Below, in pieces: positions 46,431 through 58,223 of a stretch of 64,000 nucleotides of DNA. A program made the position numbers and the translations under genes. This DNA comes from Metabacillus schmidteae (GTDB lineage: Bacteria > Bacillota > Bacilli > Bacillales > Bacillaceae). A model generated the notes under the pieces. That model was not told the origin of the DNA, did not search any database, and worked only from the letters and a program-made list of their open reading frames with translations. Numbering within the stretch: position 1 is the stretch's first letter; each line of letters begins with the position of its first letter. Where the stretch lies: positions 620,001 to 684,000 of the forward strand of contig NZ_CAESCH010000002.1 of the NCBI RefSeq assembly GCF_903166545.1, written 5' to 3'.

Positions 46431-46778
46431 ATGTCGTTAGTTGAGGTTGAAAAAGTATTAATTGTTGAAGGTAAATCAGATAAAAAGAAAGTGTTAAATG
46501 TAATATGTGAACCAATAGAAATCATTTGCACAAATGGTACCATCAGTATAACAAAAATGGATGAATTAATTGACGAGTTATTCCTTAAAGATGTGTATAT
46601 TTTAGTGGATTCAGATGATGCAGGAGACCGTTTGCGTAAACAATTTAAAAGAGAATTTCCTGAAGCATCCCACATCTATATTGACAGGGCTTATCGTGAG
46701 GTAGCAACAGCGCCTGATCATCATGTTGCATCAGTCCTGCTTAGTGCTAATATAGATGTAAATGCTAAATTTCTTTAG
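46431..46778 (+). CDS. yusF: Toprim-domain protein YusF
   Basis: 115 residues, a free-standing small Toprim domain. The catalytic Glu is in KVLIVEGKSDKKKV and the DxD in VYILVDSDDAGDRLRKQF, as in RNase M5 and DnaG. The C-terminal TAPDHHVASVLL also resembles RNase M5. YusF is uncharacterised; a nucleic-acid role is inferred from the domain. TAGGTGATGGTT precedes ATG 46431, and yusE follows after 21 bases. Confidence 0.9.
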   Translation: MSLVEVEKVLIVEGKSDKKKVLNVICEPIEIICTNGTISITKMDELIDELFLKDVYILVDSDDAGDRLRKQFKREFPEASHIYIDRAYREVATAPDHHVASVLLSANIDVNAKFL

Positions 46779-46799
46779 AAGGGTGCATAAAGTTAGGTT

Positions 46800-47129
46800 A
46801 TGATTGAGTGGAAGGAAAAACAGCTTACAATATTAAACGAAGGTATTTATATAATGTATTTATATACTCCAATGTGTGGTACATGTCAGGTTGCTAAAAA
46901 AATGCTCACTGTTGTAGATGAATTACTTCCAGATTTAGATATTCATTCTATTAATTTAAATTATTATCCAGAAGAAGCGAAAGAATTGGGAATTGAAAGT
47001 GTACCATGCTTGCTTATATTTAAAGATGGAAAAATAATGGAAAGAGTATATGCGTTTCAGTCAGTGGGATATCTTTATGATCTTATAAAACAATATAATA
47101 GAAAAGATGACATATTTCTTGGGAAATAG
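46800..47129 (+). CDS. yusE: Thioredoxin-like protein YusE
   Basis: 109 residues. The redox motif is CGTC in YLYTPMCGTCQVAKKML, the cis-proline loop is GIESVPCLLIFKDG. It is a reduced thioredoxin fold of YusE type. The ribosome-binding site is weak. It probably shares a transcript with yusF, and a hairpin terminator lies before yusD. Confidence 0.9.
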   Translation: MIEWKEKQLTILNEGIYIMYLYTPMCGTCQVAKKMLTVVDELLPDLDIHSINLNYYPEEAKELGIESVPCLLIFKDGKIMERVYAFQSVGYLYDLIKQYNRKDDIFLGK

Positions 47130-47179
47130 AGTGGTTTCCACAGGAAAGGCAGAAACTGTCGAGATATATTTAAAGGATT

Positions 47180-47235
47180 CTCCCGATTAAAAATGAAATT
47201 AGTTAAGTAACTAATTGATATCGGGAGGTTTTTTT
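47180..47235 (+). terminator. Terminator-like hairpin that contains the yusD ribosome-binding site
   Basis: CTCCCGAT (47180-47187) pairs with ATCGGGAG (47220-47227). Inside, AATTAGTT and AACTAATT form a second 8-bp stem. Seven Ts follow. The GGGAGG that serves yusD is in the right arm, so the fold would both stop transcription and hide the start site. Confidence 0.7.
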
Positions 47236-47553
47236 ATGTTTATCACTGACTTTATTATAAGTATAAATAAAGCGGATTTTATAAAACCAATCTTAACGAA
47301 TAGAAACCTAATAGTTGAAATTAAAGCTACTAATAAGTCCAGCTACTTTCTTGAACTTTCTTCAAAAAATTCAAATGTATTAGCTTCCCGACCGTCTAAT
47401 GTGGATTTTTATATTGAAGGAGAAGAACAAGATATTAAGGAGATGTTGGAAAATAAAATTAGCTTAAAGCAATTAATTTCACTTGGGTGTATAAAGATTA
47501 AAGGATCCTACCGCGATTTTCTAAAACTTGATGCGTTAATTAAATTAAAATAA
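47236..47553 (+). CDS. yusD: YusD, SCP2-like small protein
   Basis: 105 residues, MFITDFIISINKADFIKPIL at the start, then alternating beta strands and a helix reminiscent of sterol-carrier-protein-2-like folds (YFLELSSKN; VDFYIEGEEQDIKEML). It matches YusD by place, between metN and yusE. ATG 47236 follows GGGAGG that is embedded in a terminator hairpin. Function unknown. Confidence 0.75.
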   Translation: MFITDFIISINKADFIKPILTNRNLIVEIKATNKSSYFLELSSKNSNVLASRPSNVDFYIEGEEQDIKEMLENKISLKQLISLGCIKIKGSYRDFLKLDALIKLK

Positions 47554-47619
47554 ATCAAAGCATTACTTGAATTATTAACTCGAAATTTAGACCAATTGTT
47601 AAATAAAAAATAGAAGCTG

Positions 47620-47650
47620 AAAAAGGATGATATTCTTGTCGTCCTTTTTT
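47620..47650 (+). terminator. Terminator of yusD
   Basis: AAAAAGGATGA pairs with TCGTCCTTTTT. From here to the SAM riboswitch (47650-47810) I see no gene, only AT-rich promoter sequence. Confidence 0.78.
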
Positions 47651-47813
47651 ATGTTAAATAAAACTTTTTTTTAAAGGGTGAATACATCGCAAGATACTGA
47701 ATTTTTTAAATTTTATAACAAAACATTTTTAATTGACATAAATTTTTATCACATGATACAATCACACTCGTATTTAAAAATCGCTATTTAATTAAATTTA
47801 TATATTGATGCTC

Positions 47814-47918
47814 TTATCAAGAGAGGTGGAGGGAAGTGCCCGACGAAGCCCGGCAACCATCAACACAATGTTGAAATGGTGCCAATTCACACAAAGCAGT
47901 TGCTTTGAGAGATGAGAG
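47814..47918 (+). promoter_or_regulatory. SAM-I (S-box) riboswitch of metNPQ
   Basis: The S-box words are in order: CTTATCAAGAGAGGTGGAGG, GAAGCCCGGCAACC, then GGTGCCAATTC, and the closing GAGAGATGAGAG. S-adenosylmethionine binding stabilises the following terminator and stops methionine import. Confidence 0.96.
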
Positions 47919-47934
47919 AAAGGATTTAACAGTG

Positions 47935-47965
47935 CCTTTCTGCTCATTAGTAGAAAGGTTTTTTA
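47935..47965 (+). terminator. SAM-riboswitch terminator
   Basis: CCTTTCT pairs with AGAAAGG, then TTTTTT. Confidence 0.88.
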
Positions 47966-47987
47966 TTTTAGTATCAGACTTTTTTTG

Positions 47988-48129
47988 TTTTGTACTTAGT
48001 TTAGGTGTCTAGCTCCAGCGCCTAGCCCCTCTAGGGTCTAGTCAATTTGGAATTGAAGGCAAAGAACGCCTTCTATTCCAAATCGCCTTATGCTTGTCGG
48101 GTCTGATCAAGGCGCTTGCGCTTTTCTTA
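47988..48129. repeat. Dispersed ~142-bp hairpin repeat, full copy between riboswitch and metN
   Basis: Same ends as the 39018 copy (TTTTGTACTTAG and GCTTTTCTTA). The central hairpin is TTGGAATTGAAGGC with GCCTTCTATTCCAA; relative to the other copy both arms have changed together, keeping the pairing. It starts 23 bases after the riboswitch T-run and ends 26 bases before the metN ATG, so it is transcribed whenever metNPQ is. Confidence 0.88.
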
Positions 48130-48155
48130 AGAGTAATGAGAAAGAAGGTGACAGG

Positions 48156-49181
48156 ATGATTACATTAGCAAATGTCAATAAAATATATAAAACAAAAGCA
48201 GGTCAGGTTCAGGCTGTTAACAATGTAAATTTAGAAATAGAAAAAGGCGAGATTTTTGGAATTATTGGTTACAGTGGAGCTGGTAAGAGTTCTTTGATTC
48301 GTCTTTTAAATGGGCTGGAAAGACCAACTAGTGGTCAAGTAAATGTTGCTGGAAGTCAAATTGACTCAATTTCTGGAGCAAAATTACGTAAAGCTCGATT
48401 AGAAATAAGCATGATTTTTCAACACTTCAATCTGTTATGGTCAAGAACAGTTCGAGAGAATATCGCATTTCCATTAGAAATTGCAGGTGTAAAAAAATCT
48501 GAACGACTAAAGCGTGTTGATGAGCTTATTAAGCTTGTAGGTTTAGAAGGCCGGGAAAATGCATATCCGTCACAATTAAGTGGTGGGCAAAAACAACGTG
48601 TGGGAATTGCAAGAGCACTAGCAAATAATCCAAAAGTATTATTATGTGATGAAGCTACATCTGCATTAGATCCTCAAACAACTGATTCTATCTTAGACTT
48701 ATTAGTTGATATTAATAAGCGTTTAGGGTTAACAATTGTTCTCATTACGCATGAAATGCATGTCATTCGTAAGATATGCCATCGCGTTGCGGTAATGGAG
48801 AATGGGGAAGTTGTGGAACAGGGTGAAGTTCTGGATGTATTTAAAAACCCGCAAAAGGAAATAACAAAGCGCTTTGTTAAGCAGGTAACAGAACCTGAAG
48901 AGACAAATGAAGTTGTAGCTCATTTATTAGAGTTATATCCAAAAGGAAAAGTTATTCAACTTACCTTTGTTGGAGAAGCGGCTGAGCAGCCGTTGATCTC
49001 TAATTTAATTCGACAATTTGATTTAGAAGTAAATATTCTTCAAGGAAAAATTGCACAGACTCAAAGCGGTTCTTATGGTAACTTATTTATTCACCTTGAT
49101 GGTGATGAGCAGGAAATTAACAAAGCATTGGAGTTTATTTACGGACAGCATGTAGAAGTAGAGGTGATTGCACATGCTTGA
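48156..49181 (+). CDS. metN: Methionine ABC transporter ATPase MetN
   Basis: 341 residues. Walker A GYSGAGKSSLI, Q-loop ISMIFQHFNLL, signature LSGGQKQRVGI, Walker B VLLCDEATSALD, switch His LITHEMHVI. The C-terminal ~100 residues form the NIL domain, which binds methionine and inhibits transport. ATG 48156 after AAGGTGA gives the family's usual length; a longer frame from 48090 would read into the repeat. It overlaps metP by eight bases. Confidence 0.97.
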   Translation: MITLANVNKIYKTKAGQVQAVNNVNLEIEKGEIFGIIGYSGAGKSSLIRLLNGLERPTSGQVNVAGSQIDSISGAKLRKARLEISMIFQHFNLLWSRTVRENIAFPLEIAGVKKSERLKRVDELIKLVGLEGRENAYPSQLSGGQKQRVGIARALANNPKVLLCDEATSALDPQTTDSILDLLVDINKRLGLTIVLITHEMHVIRKICHRVAVMENGEVVEQGEVLDVFKNPQKEITKRFVKQVTEPEETNEVVAHLLELYPKGKVIQLTFVGEAAEQPLISNLIRQFDLEVNILQGKIAQTQSGSYGNLFIHLDGDEQEINKALEFIYGQHVEVEVIAHA

Positions 49182-49842
49182 ACAGCTTTTACCTGAAGTG
49201 AACTGGGAAAAGGTTTGGGAATCAACCTATGAAACAATCTATATGACGACTTGGTCAGTCCTGGCTACATTTATTTTGGGACTTCTTCTTGGATTATTAT
49301 TATTTTTAACGGCTAAGGGAAACATATGGGAAAACAAGTTAATTAATAATCTGGTTGCAGCAATCGTTAATATTTTTCGATCAATTCCATTTATCATCTT
49401 AATTATCTTATTATTACCTTTTACGAAAGCAATTGTGGGGACGATATTAGGAGTTAATGCAGCATTGCCGGCACTAATTATTGGTGCAGCTCCATTTTAT
49501 GGTCGTATGGTAGAGATTGCCCTAAGAGAAATTGATAAAGGCGTAATTGAGGCTGCTAAATCAATGGGCGCAAAAACAAGTACAATCATTTTCAAAGTGC
49601 TATTACCTGAATCAATGCCTGCTTTAGTATCAGGAATTACAGTTACAGCTATCGCATTAATTGGTTATACAGCAATGGCTGGTGCTATTGGTGCAGGTGG
49701 ACTTGGAAATCTTGCCTTTATGGAAGGATTTAATAGAGGAAATAACCAAGTGACGTTAGTAGCAACTATTATTATTTTAATTTTTGTGTTTATTATCCAA
49801 TTTATTGGAGATATCATAACTAAATCAATCGATAAACGATAG
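49174..49842 (+). CDS. metP: Methionine ABC transporter permease MetP
   Basis: 222 residues with five helices. The coupling motif is EAAKSMGAKTSTIIFKVLLP. ATG 49174 follows GAGGTGATT. Forms the membrane part for D/L-methionine uptake with MetN. Confidence 0.96.
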   Translation: MLEQLLPEVNWEKVWESTYETIYMTTWSVLATFILGLLLGLLLFLTAKGNIWENKLINNLVAAIVNIFRSIPFIILIILLLPFTKAIVGTILGVNAALPALIIGAAPFYGRMVEIALREIDKGVIEAAKSMGAKTSTIIFKVLLPESMPALVSGITVTAIALIGYTAMAGAIGAGGLGNLAFMEGFNRGNNQVTLVATIIILIFVFIIQFIGDIITKSIDKR

Positions 49843-49853
49843 GAGGAAAAAGA

Positions 49854-50705
49854 ATGAAAAAGACATTATTAGCTATGATTTTAACCATCCTAACGGCTGC
49901 ACTTGTTGCTTGCGGTGGAGCAGATCAAGGGGAAGGCGCAACAGAAGGTGCCGAAGGTGAAACAAAATCATTAACAGTGGGTGCTTCACCAGTTCCACAC
50001 GTTGAAATTTTAGAGGAAGCTATACCACTTTTAGAGGAAAAAGGTATTGAATTAAAAATTGAAGAATTTACAGACTATGTATTACCTAATAAATCTTTAG
50101 AATCTGAAGATTTAGATGCTAACTACTTCCAACATGAGCCATACTTAAAATCTCAAATTGCAGATAATGGTTACAAATTTGTAAGTGCTGGCGGCGTTCA
50201 TATTGAGCCAATCGGTGTATATTCAAAACGTCATAAATCATTAGATGATCTTCCTGATGGTGCTAAAATTATTATGAGTAACTCTGTAGCAGACCATGGT
50301 CGTATGCTTTCAATGTTAGAAGAAAAAGGGTTAATTACGTTAAAAGAGGGCGTTGATAAAACAGCAGCAACTCTTGAAGATATTGCAGAGAATCCTAAAA
50401 ACTTAGAATTTGAAGCAGACATCGAAGCGCCTATGTTAACAAAAGCATATGAAAATGATGAAGCAGATGCGTTTCTAATCAATGGTAACTTCGCTCTTCA
50501 AGCCGATTTAAACCCTGCGGAAGATTCAATCGCACTTGAGTCACCTGAAAACAATCCATATGTGAACTTACTTGTTGTTCGCGAAGGTGATGAAGATAGA
50601 GAAGAAATTAAAGCTCTAGTTGAAGTTCTTCAATCAGATGAAATCAAAGAGTTTATTGAAACTAAATACAAAGGTTCTGTTATCTCTGCTACACAAGGAG
50701 AGTAA
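49854..50705 (+). CDS. metQ: Methionine-binding lipoprotein MetQ
   Basis: 283 residues, NlpA family. Lipobox LVACGG after the hydrophobic core, then KSLTVGASPVPHVEILEEA, DYVLPNKSLESEDLDANYFQ (the aromatic ligand residues) and SNSVADHGR. AGGAGG precedes the ATG. It delivers methionine to MetP. Confidence 0.97.
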   Translation: MKKTLLAMILTILTAALVACGGADQGEGATEGAEGETKSLTVGASPVPHVEILEEAIPLLEEKGIELKIEEFTDYVLPNKSLESEDLDANYFQHEPYLKSQIADNGYKFVSAGGVHIEPIGVYSKRHKSLDDLPDGAKIIMSNSVADHGRMLSMLEEKGLITLKEGVDKTAATLEDIAENPKNLEFEADIEAPMLTKAYENDEADAFLINGNFALQADLNPAEDSIALESPENNPYVNLLVVREGDEDREEIKALVEVLQSDEIKEFIETKYKGSVISATQGE

Positions 50706-50712
50706 TGTCTAT

Positions 50713-50754
50713 AAAAATGCTGACAACGATCATTCGTTGTCAGCATTTTTTCTT
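50713..50754 (+). terminator. Terminator of metNPQ
   Basis: AAAATGCTGACAACGA pairs with TCGTTGTCAGCATTTT, then T-run. Confidence 0.93.
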
Positions 50755-50838
50755 TATTACCCATATCTTTAACTTGAATACATTTTTCATGTAATAAGCA
50801 TACTAACCGTGAAAAAAGGTGAAATGGAGCTGTGAAAA

Positions 50839-51210
50839 ATGGAACAAAATGAAGAACTTATGACCTCTACTGAAGCTGCTTTACATGAATATAAAATGGG
50901 TTTAGGTATGTTCACTCAAAAAATGCCGGACATTGCAACACATTATAATGCATTTACAGAGGCATGTTTTAAAGAAGGGAAACTTTCTAAAAAAGAAAAG
51001 CATTTAATTGCTTTGGGAATTGCGATCAATACCCAAGACGAATACTGTATTATTTACCATGCTAAAGGATGTCTTGATAATGGAGCAGGTGAAGATGAAA
51101 TTTTAGAAGCAGTTGGTGTTACAGCAGCTTTCGGCGGAGGAGCTGCGATGAGCCAGGCCGTTACACTTGTGCAGGAATGTATTCAGGAGCTTAACCAACT
51201 AAAACAATAA
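50839..51210 (+). CDS. yurZ: Carboxymuconolactone decarboxylase-like protein YurZ
   Basis: 123 residues, AhpD-like fold: [20 protein letters not shown] then [20 protein letters not shown]. The C-x3-H with a further Cys is reminiscent of the AhpD redox site (usual spacing CxxC-x3-H), so peroxidase-type thiol chemistry is possible but unproven. YurZ lies between metQ and sufC in B. subtilis as here. Confidence 0.9.
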   Translation: MEQNEELMTSTEAALHEYKMGLGMFTQKMPDIATHYNAFTEACFKEGKLSKKEKHLIALGIAINTQDEYCIIYHAKGCLDNGAGEDEILEAVGVTAAFGGGAAMSQAVTLVQECIQELNQLKQ

Positions 51211-51250
51211 TCAAGAATCTTGAGGAAACTAGAGAATCGATGAGGAAAAA

Positions 51251-51401
51251 AGTGAATAGTGAATATAATCTAACAAAACAAGTGATAATCGGACTGGATG
51301 TTTTGTCAGATTATCTTACGAACTTTGAGTAGTATGAAAATTATTGTTATGCTTATTTACGTAAACAATAATTAGCTGAAAGGATTGATTCACTATTCAC
51401 T
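51251..51401. other. Three-way-junction-like structured element between yurZ and sufC
   Basis: AGTGAATAGTGAAT (51251-51264) pairs perfectly with ATTCACTATTCACT (51388-51401). Inside are two arms: ATAATCTAACAAAAC (51265-51279) with GTTTTGTCAGATTAT (51300-51314), 14 of 15 paired, and AATTATTGTT with AACAATAATT (about 51340-51374), perfect. On the minus strand the closing helix runs into TTTTTT, as an RNA with a terminal U-run would. No gene lies inside. No known RNA family is recognised. Confidence 0.6.
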
Positions 51402-51439
51402 CGAATCACGCTTCAATCGACCTGAATTATACGTCGGAA

Positions 51440-51592
51440 ATGGAAAAAGCGATGCATCAATCTCACGGAATGGGATATGCAGAATATGCTAGAAAGCATG
51501 ATAAGCGCATGGATGTTGAAATGAGTCGTGAAGAAGATTACCGGAAAAGTCAATTGATTTATGCTGATATTGAAAGAAAAATGAAAAAGTAG
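51440..51592 (+). CDS. Small hypothetical protein, about 50 aa
   Basis: The frame MEKAMHQSHGMGYAEYARKH then DKRMDVEMSREEDYRKSQLI is charged and helical. A terminator follows 12 bases after the stop, which supports a gene. There is no ribosome-binding site before this ATG; the frame stays open upstream to 51389, and AAAGGA stands about nine bases before an ATT at 51395, so the real start may be a rare codon further upstream. Confidence 0.5.
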   Translation: MEKAMHQSHGMGYAEYARKHDKRMDVEMSREEDYRKSQLIYADIERKMKK

Positions 51593-51603
51593 GTTTTATA
51601 GAT

Positions 51604-51640
51604 AGAAGAATCAGTGGTTGCTACTGATTCTTCTTTTTAT
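51604..51640 (+). terminator. Terminator after the ~50-aa frame
   Basis: AGAAGAATCAGT pairs with ACTGATTCTTCT, then TTTTTAT. The next 290 bases up to the suf promoter hold no gene that I can see. Confidence 0.85.
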
Positions 51641-51909
51641 ATGAATAAAGCAAGGTTATTCGAAAGGACCTGGATAAACAACTGAATTCGTTCTGTCTAT
51701 TTATTTTAATTGTAATAAAAATCAACACTAAGAGAATGTTTTTTTATATAAAGGAAGAAAATAAACAAGGTATCTAAAGGGTAGATTCACAGAGAAATGT
51801 GTTATATAGTAGAAACTGGCTAATTTCTCTATCTACATATCATGGAGTGCAAAATAAAAGAATGACAAGCAAATTTTACACGACATTTTTCGACGAGATT
51901 TCATAAAGG

Positions 51910-51936
51910 TTGTGTTCACTTTTCATTTGTTATAAT
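51910..51936 (+). promoter_or_regulatory. Probable promoter of sufCDSUB
   Basis: TATAAT at 51931-51936 with a TTGTGT-like -35 word at 51910-51915; the spacing of 15 is short, so the -35 is uncertain. Confidence 0.45.
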
Positions 51937-51995
51937 ATTAGAATGAGAATAAATTGAGAATTAGTAAACTTTATATAACATGGAGGGTTTTCAAT

Positions 51996-52781
51996 ATGGC
52001 AGGTTCTACATTAATCATTAAGGATTTACACGTAGAAATTGATGGGAAAGAAATTCTTAAAGGTGTAAATCTTGAAATAAAAGGCGGAGAGTTCCACGCA
52101 ATCATGGGACCAAACGGAACAGGTAAATCTACTTTATCTTCAGCAATTATGGGTCACCCAAAATATGAAGTCACACAAGGCAGCATCACATTAGACGGTG
52201 AAGATGTATTGGAAATGGAAGTAGACGAGCGTGCTCGTGCGGGTCTATTCCTTGCTATGCAATATCCTAGTGAAATCAGTGGTGTAACAAATGCTGACTT
52301 CTTACGTTCTTCTATTAACGCACGTCGAGAAGAAGGTGATGAAATTTCTCTAATGAAGTTCATCCGTAAAATGGATGCTAACATGGAAGATCTTGAAATG
52401 GATCAAGATATGGCTCAACGTTACTTAAATGAAGGATTCTCTGGCGGAGAGAAAAAGCGTAACGAAATTCTTCAGTTAATGATGATTGAACCGAAAATTG
52501 CAATCTTAGATGAGATCGATTCTGGTCTTGATATTGATGCATTAAAGATCGTTGCAAAAGGAATTAACAAAATGCGTAATGAAGAGTTCGGCTGCTTAAT
52601 GATCACTCACTACCAACGTTTATTAAACTACATTACTCCTGATAAAGTACATGTCATGATGCAGGGACGTGTAGTAAAATCAGGTGGTCCTGAGCTAGCA
52701 CAACGCTTAGAAGCAGAAGGATATGACTGGATTAAGCAAGAACTAGGTATTGAAGACGAAACTGTTGGGCAAGAAGCATAA
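51996..52781 (+). CDS. sufC: Fe-S cluster assembly ATPase SufC
   Basis: 261 residues. Walker A GPNGTGKSTLSS, signature FSGGEKKRNEI, Walker B KIAILDEIDSGLDID and the switch His in MITHYQRLL. It drives conformational change of the SufBCD scaffold. ATG 51996 follows GGAGG; the longer frame from 51954 is not needed. It is the first gene of the essential sufCDSUB operon. Confidence 0.97.
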   Translation: MAGSTLIIKDLHVEIDGKEILKGVNLEIKGGEFHAIMGPNGTGKSTLSSAIMGHPKYEVTQGSITLDGEDVLEMEVDERARAGLFLAMQYPSEISGVTNADFLRSSINARREEGDEISLMKFIRKMDANMEDLEMDQDMAQRYLNEGFSGGEKKRNEILQLMMIEPKIAILDEIDSGLDIDALKIVAKGINKMRNEEFGCLMITHYQRLLNYITPDKVHVMMQGRVVKSGGPELAQRLEAEGYDWIKQELGIEDETVGQEA

Positions 52782-52804
52782 TTGTAAGGGGGAGTATGAG
52801 ACGT

Positions 52805-55753
<2,949 letters not shown>

Positions 55754-55793
55754 TTTTGCGCTACTAAATCTAAATGGATTGGAGTGAATGTAG

Positions 55794-57191
55794 ATGGCAA
55801 AAAAGGCACCTGAAATCGGCGATTACAAGTATGGTTTTGCTGACAAGGATGTTTCCATCTTCCGTTCTGAACGAGGATTAACGAAAGAGATCGTAGAAGA
55901 AATTTCTCGTATGAAAAATGAGCCACAATGGATGCTTGATTTCCGTTTGAAATCATTAGAGCATTTTTATAATATGCCAATGCCACAATGGGGCGGAGAT
56001 ATGGCGTCATTAAATTTCGATGAAATTACGTATTATGTAAAACCTTCTGAGAAATCGGAACGCTCTTGGGATGAGGTACCTGAAGAAATCAAAGCTACAT
56101 TTGATAAATTAGGTATTCCAGAAGCTGAACAAAAGTATTTAGCTGGTGTATCAGCTCAATATGAATCAGAGGTTGTTTATCACAACATGAAGGAAGATCT
56201 TGAAGAGCTTGGAATAGTTTTTAAAGATACGGATACAGCTCTAAAAGAAAACGAAGATATTTTCCGCGAGCATTTCGGAAAAGTTATTCCACCGGCAGAT
56301 AATAAGTTCTCTGCATTAAACTCAGCAGTATGGTCTGGTGGATCATTCATCTATGTACCAAAAGGTGTAAAAGTAGATACTCCATTACAAGCTTACTTCC
56401 GTATTAACTCAGAAAACATGGGGCAATTTGAGCGTACATTAATCATTGTTGATGAAGGCGCACATGTTCACTATGTTGAAGGATGTACAGCTCCAGTTTA
56501 CACAACAAACTCACTTCACAGTGCAGTTGTTGAAATCATTGTAAAAGATGGTGGATACTGCCGTTATACGACAATCCAAAACTGGGCAAACAACGTATTT
56601 AACCTTGTTACAAAGCGCGCTGTTTGTGATGCGAATGCAACAATGGAATGGATTGATGGTAACATCGGTTCAAAATTAACAATGAAATATCCTGCTGTTA
56701 TCCTTAGAGGTGAAGGTGCAAGAGGTATGACATTATCAATTGCCCTAGCTGGTAAAGGACAACACCAGGATGCAGGAGCTAAAATGATACACCTTGCTCC
56801 AAACACATCATCAACAATCGTATCTAAATCCATCTCAAAACAAGGTGGTAAAGTAACATACCGTGGTATTGTTCACTTCGGACGTAAAGCTGAAGGAGCA
56901 AGATCAAATATTGAATGTGATACACTTATCATGGATAACCAATCAACATCTGATACAATTCCATACAACGAGATCTTAAACGACAATATCTCACTTGAGC
57001 ACGAAGCAAAAGTATCGAAAGTATCAGAAGAGCAATTATTCTATCTAATGAGCCGTGGTATTTCAGAAGAAGAAGCAACTGAAATGATCGTAATGGGCTT
57101 CATTGAGCCATTTACAAAAGAGCTTCCAATGGAATATGCAGTTGAAATGAACCGCCTGATTAAGTTTGAAATGGAAGGTTCTATCGGTTAA
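55794..57191 (+). CDS. sufB: Fe-S cluster assembly scaffold SufB
   Basis: 465 residues. [35 protein letters not shown] and [20 protein letters not shown] are diagnostic. With SufC and SufD it builds and transfers clusters. It is the last gene of the operon, followed by a strong terminator. Confidence 0.97.
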   Translation: MAKKAPEIGDYKYGFADKDVSIFRSERGLTKEIVEEISRMKNEPQWMLDFRLKSLEHFYNMPMPQWGGDMASLNFDEITYYVKPSEKSERSWDEVPEEIKATFDKLGIPEAEQKYLAGVSAQYESEVVYHNMKEDLEELGIVFKDTDTALKENEDIFREHFGKVIPPADNKFSALNSAVWSGGSFIYVPKGVKVDTPLQAYFRINSENMGQFERTLIIVDEGAHVHYVEGCTAPVYTTNSLHSAVVEIIVKDGGYCRYTTIQNWANNVFNLVTKRAVCDANATMEWIDGNIGSKLTMKYPAVILRGEGARGMTLSIALAGKGQHQDAGAKMIHLAPNTSSTIVSKSISKQGGKVTYRGIVHFGRKAEGARSNIECDTLIMDNQSTSDTIPYNEILNDNISLEHEAKVSKVSEEQLFYLMSRGISEEEATEMIVMGFIEPFTKELPMEYAVEMNRLIKFEMEGSIG

Positions 57192-57205
57192 TATCAAATA
57201 AATAA

Positions 57206-57239
57206 AACGGGACTGACAATTGTGTCGGTCCCGTTTTTC
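57206..57239 (+). terminator. Terminator of sufCDSUB
   Basis: AAACGGGACTGACA pairs with TGTCGGTCCCGTTT (one G-T), then T-run. Confidence 0.92.
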
Positions 57240-57305
57240 TATCTTTTCCAGTCATGGTATAGTATGAGTAGGTAATCTAAAACTTTATCCCAGGGTGATT
57301 TTAGA

Positions 57306-58169
57306 ATGTCAACCATTCAAATAGGATTAACTGGCTGGGGAGATCACGATTCTCTCTACGTTAACTCAAATACAACAACAAAATTACAGGAATATGCTGC
57401 TCATTTTCCAACGGTCGAAATTGATTCTACATTTTATGCTATTCAACCTGAGCGTAATATGGAAAAATGGGTCAGAGATACACCAGAAGGTTTTCAATTT
57501 ATTGCAAAAGCCTATCAAGGGATGACTGGGCATCTTCGTGGTGAGATTCCTTTTGATCATAAAATCGACATGTTCAATGCTTATCTAAAGTCATTAGAGC
57601 CATTAAAAGCATCTAAAAAGCTTGCAATGGTACTTTTTCAATTTCCACCATGGTTTTCATGTACAAAAGAGAATGTAGAATATTTAAAATGGTGCAGAGA
57701 AAAAATGGGGGATACAGAGGTTGCGCTTGAATTTCGAAATCGATCCTGGTTTTCACCAACGTACTATGAAAAAACCTTGCAATTTATGGAGATGGAGGAC
57801 TGGATTCATAGCATCGTCGATGAACCGCAAGCTGGTGAAAGATCCATACCCACCGTATTACATCCTACAAATCCTCATAAAACCTTAATAAGACTTCATG
57901 GTCGTAATGTTTATGGCTGGAATAAGCCTGCAAACGGTGATGATTGGCGGGATGTACGATATTTATACAAATATAATGAACAGGAATTACAAGAATGGCA
58001 AGAGCATCTATCAAAAATCAAAAGCCATACAGAGACGATCTTTATGCTTTTTAATAATAACTCTGGTGGTGACGCTGCAGAGAATGCAAAGATGATGATT
58101 TCACTACTTGGAATACATTACTCAGGACTTGCTGAAAAACAATTAAGCTTGTTTTCAGATGAAGACTAA
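57306..58169 (+). CDS. yunF: DUF72 family protein YunF
   Basis: 287 residues, a TIM-barrel-like fold: IGLTGWGDHDSLY, FPTVEIDSTFYAIQPERNME, EGFQFIAKAYQGMTGH, FQFPPWFSCTKENVEYLKW, VALEFRNRSWF, RLHGRNVYGWNKP. DUF72 has no proven activity. AGGGTGA precedes the ATG. It heads the conserved yunF-yunD-yunC-yunB neighbourhood. Confidence 0.92.
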   Translation: MSTIQIGLTGWGDHDSLYVNSNTTTKLQEYAAHFPTVEIDSTFYAIQPERNMEKWVRDTPEGFQFIAKAYQGMTGHLRGEIPFDHKIDMFNAYLKSLEPLKASKKLAMVLFQFPPWFSCTKENVEYLKWCREKMGDTEVALEFRNRSWFSPTYYEKTLQFMEMEDWIHSIVDEPQAGERSIPTVLHPTNPHKTLIRLHGRNVYGWNKPANGDDWRDVRYLYKYNEQELQEWQEHLSKIKSHTETIFMLFNNNSGGDAAENAKMMISLLGIHYSGLAEKQLSLFSDED

Positions 58170-58223
58170 GATAATCTTTGTGTGGCCTCGTGTAGCTGGC
58201 ATATGAAATAAGGAGAGAGGAAT

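Noticed and set aside
48090..48155. 22-codon N-terminal extension of metN
   Set aside because: It reads through the end of the dispersed repeat; ATG 48156 has the ribosome-binding site and gives the family's usual length.
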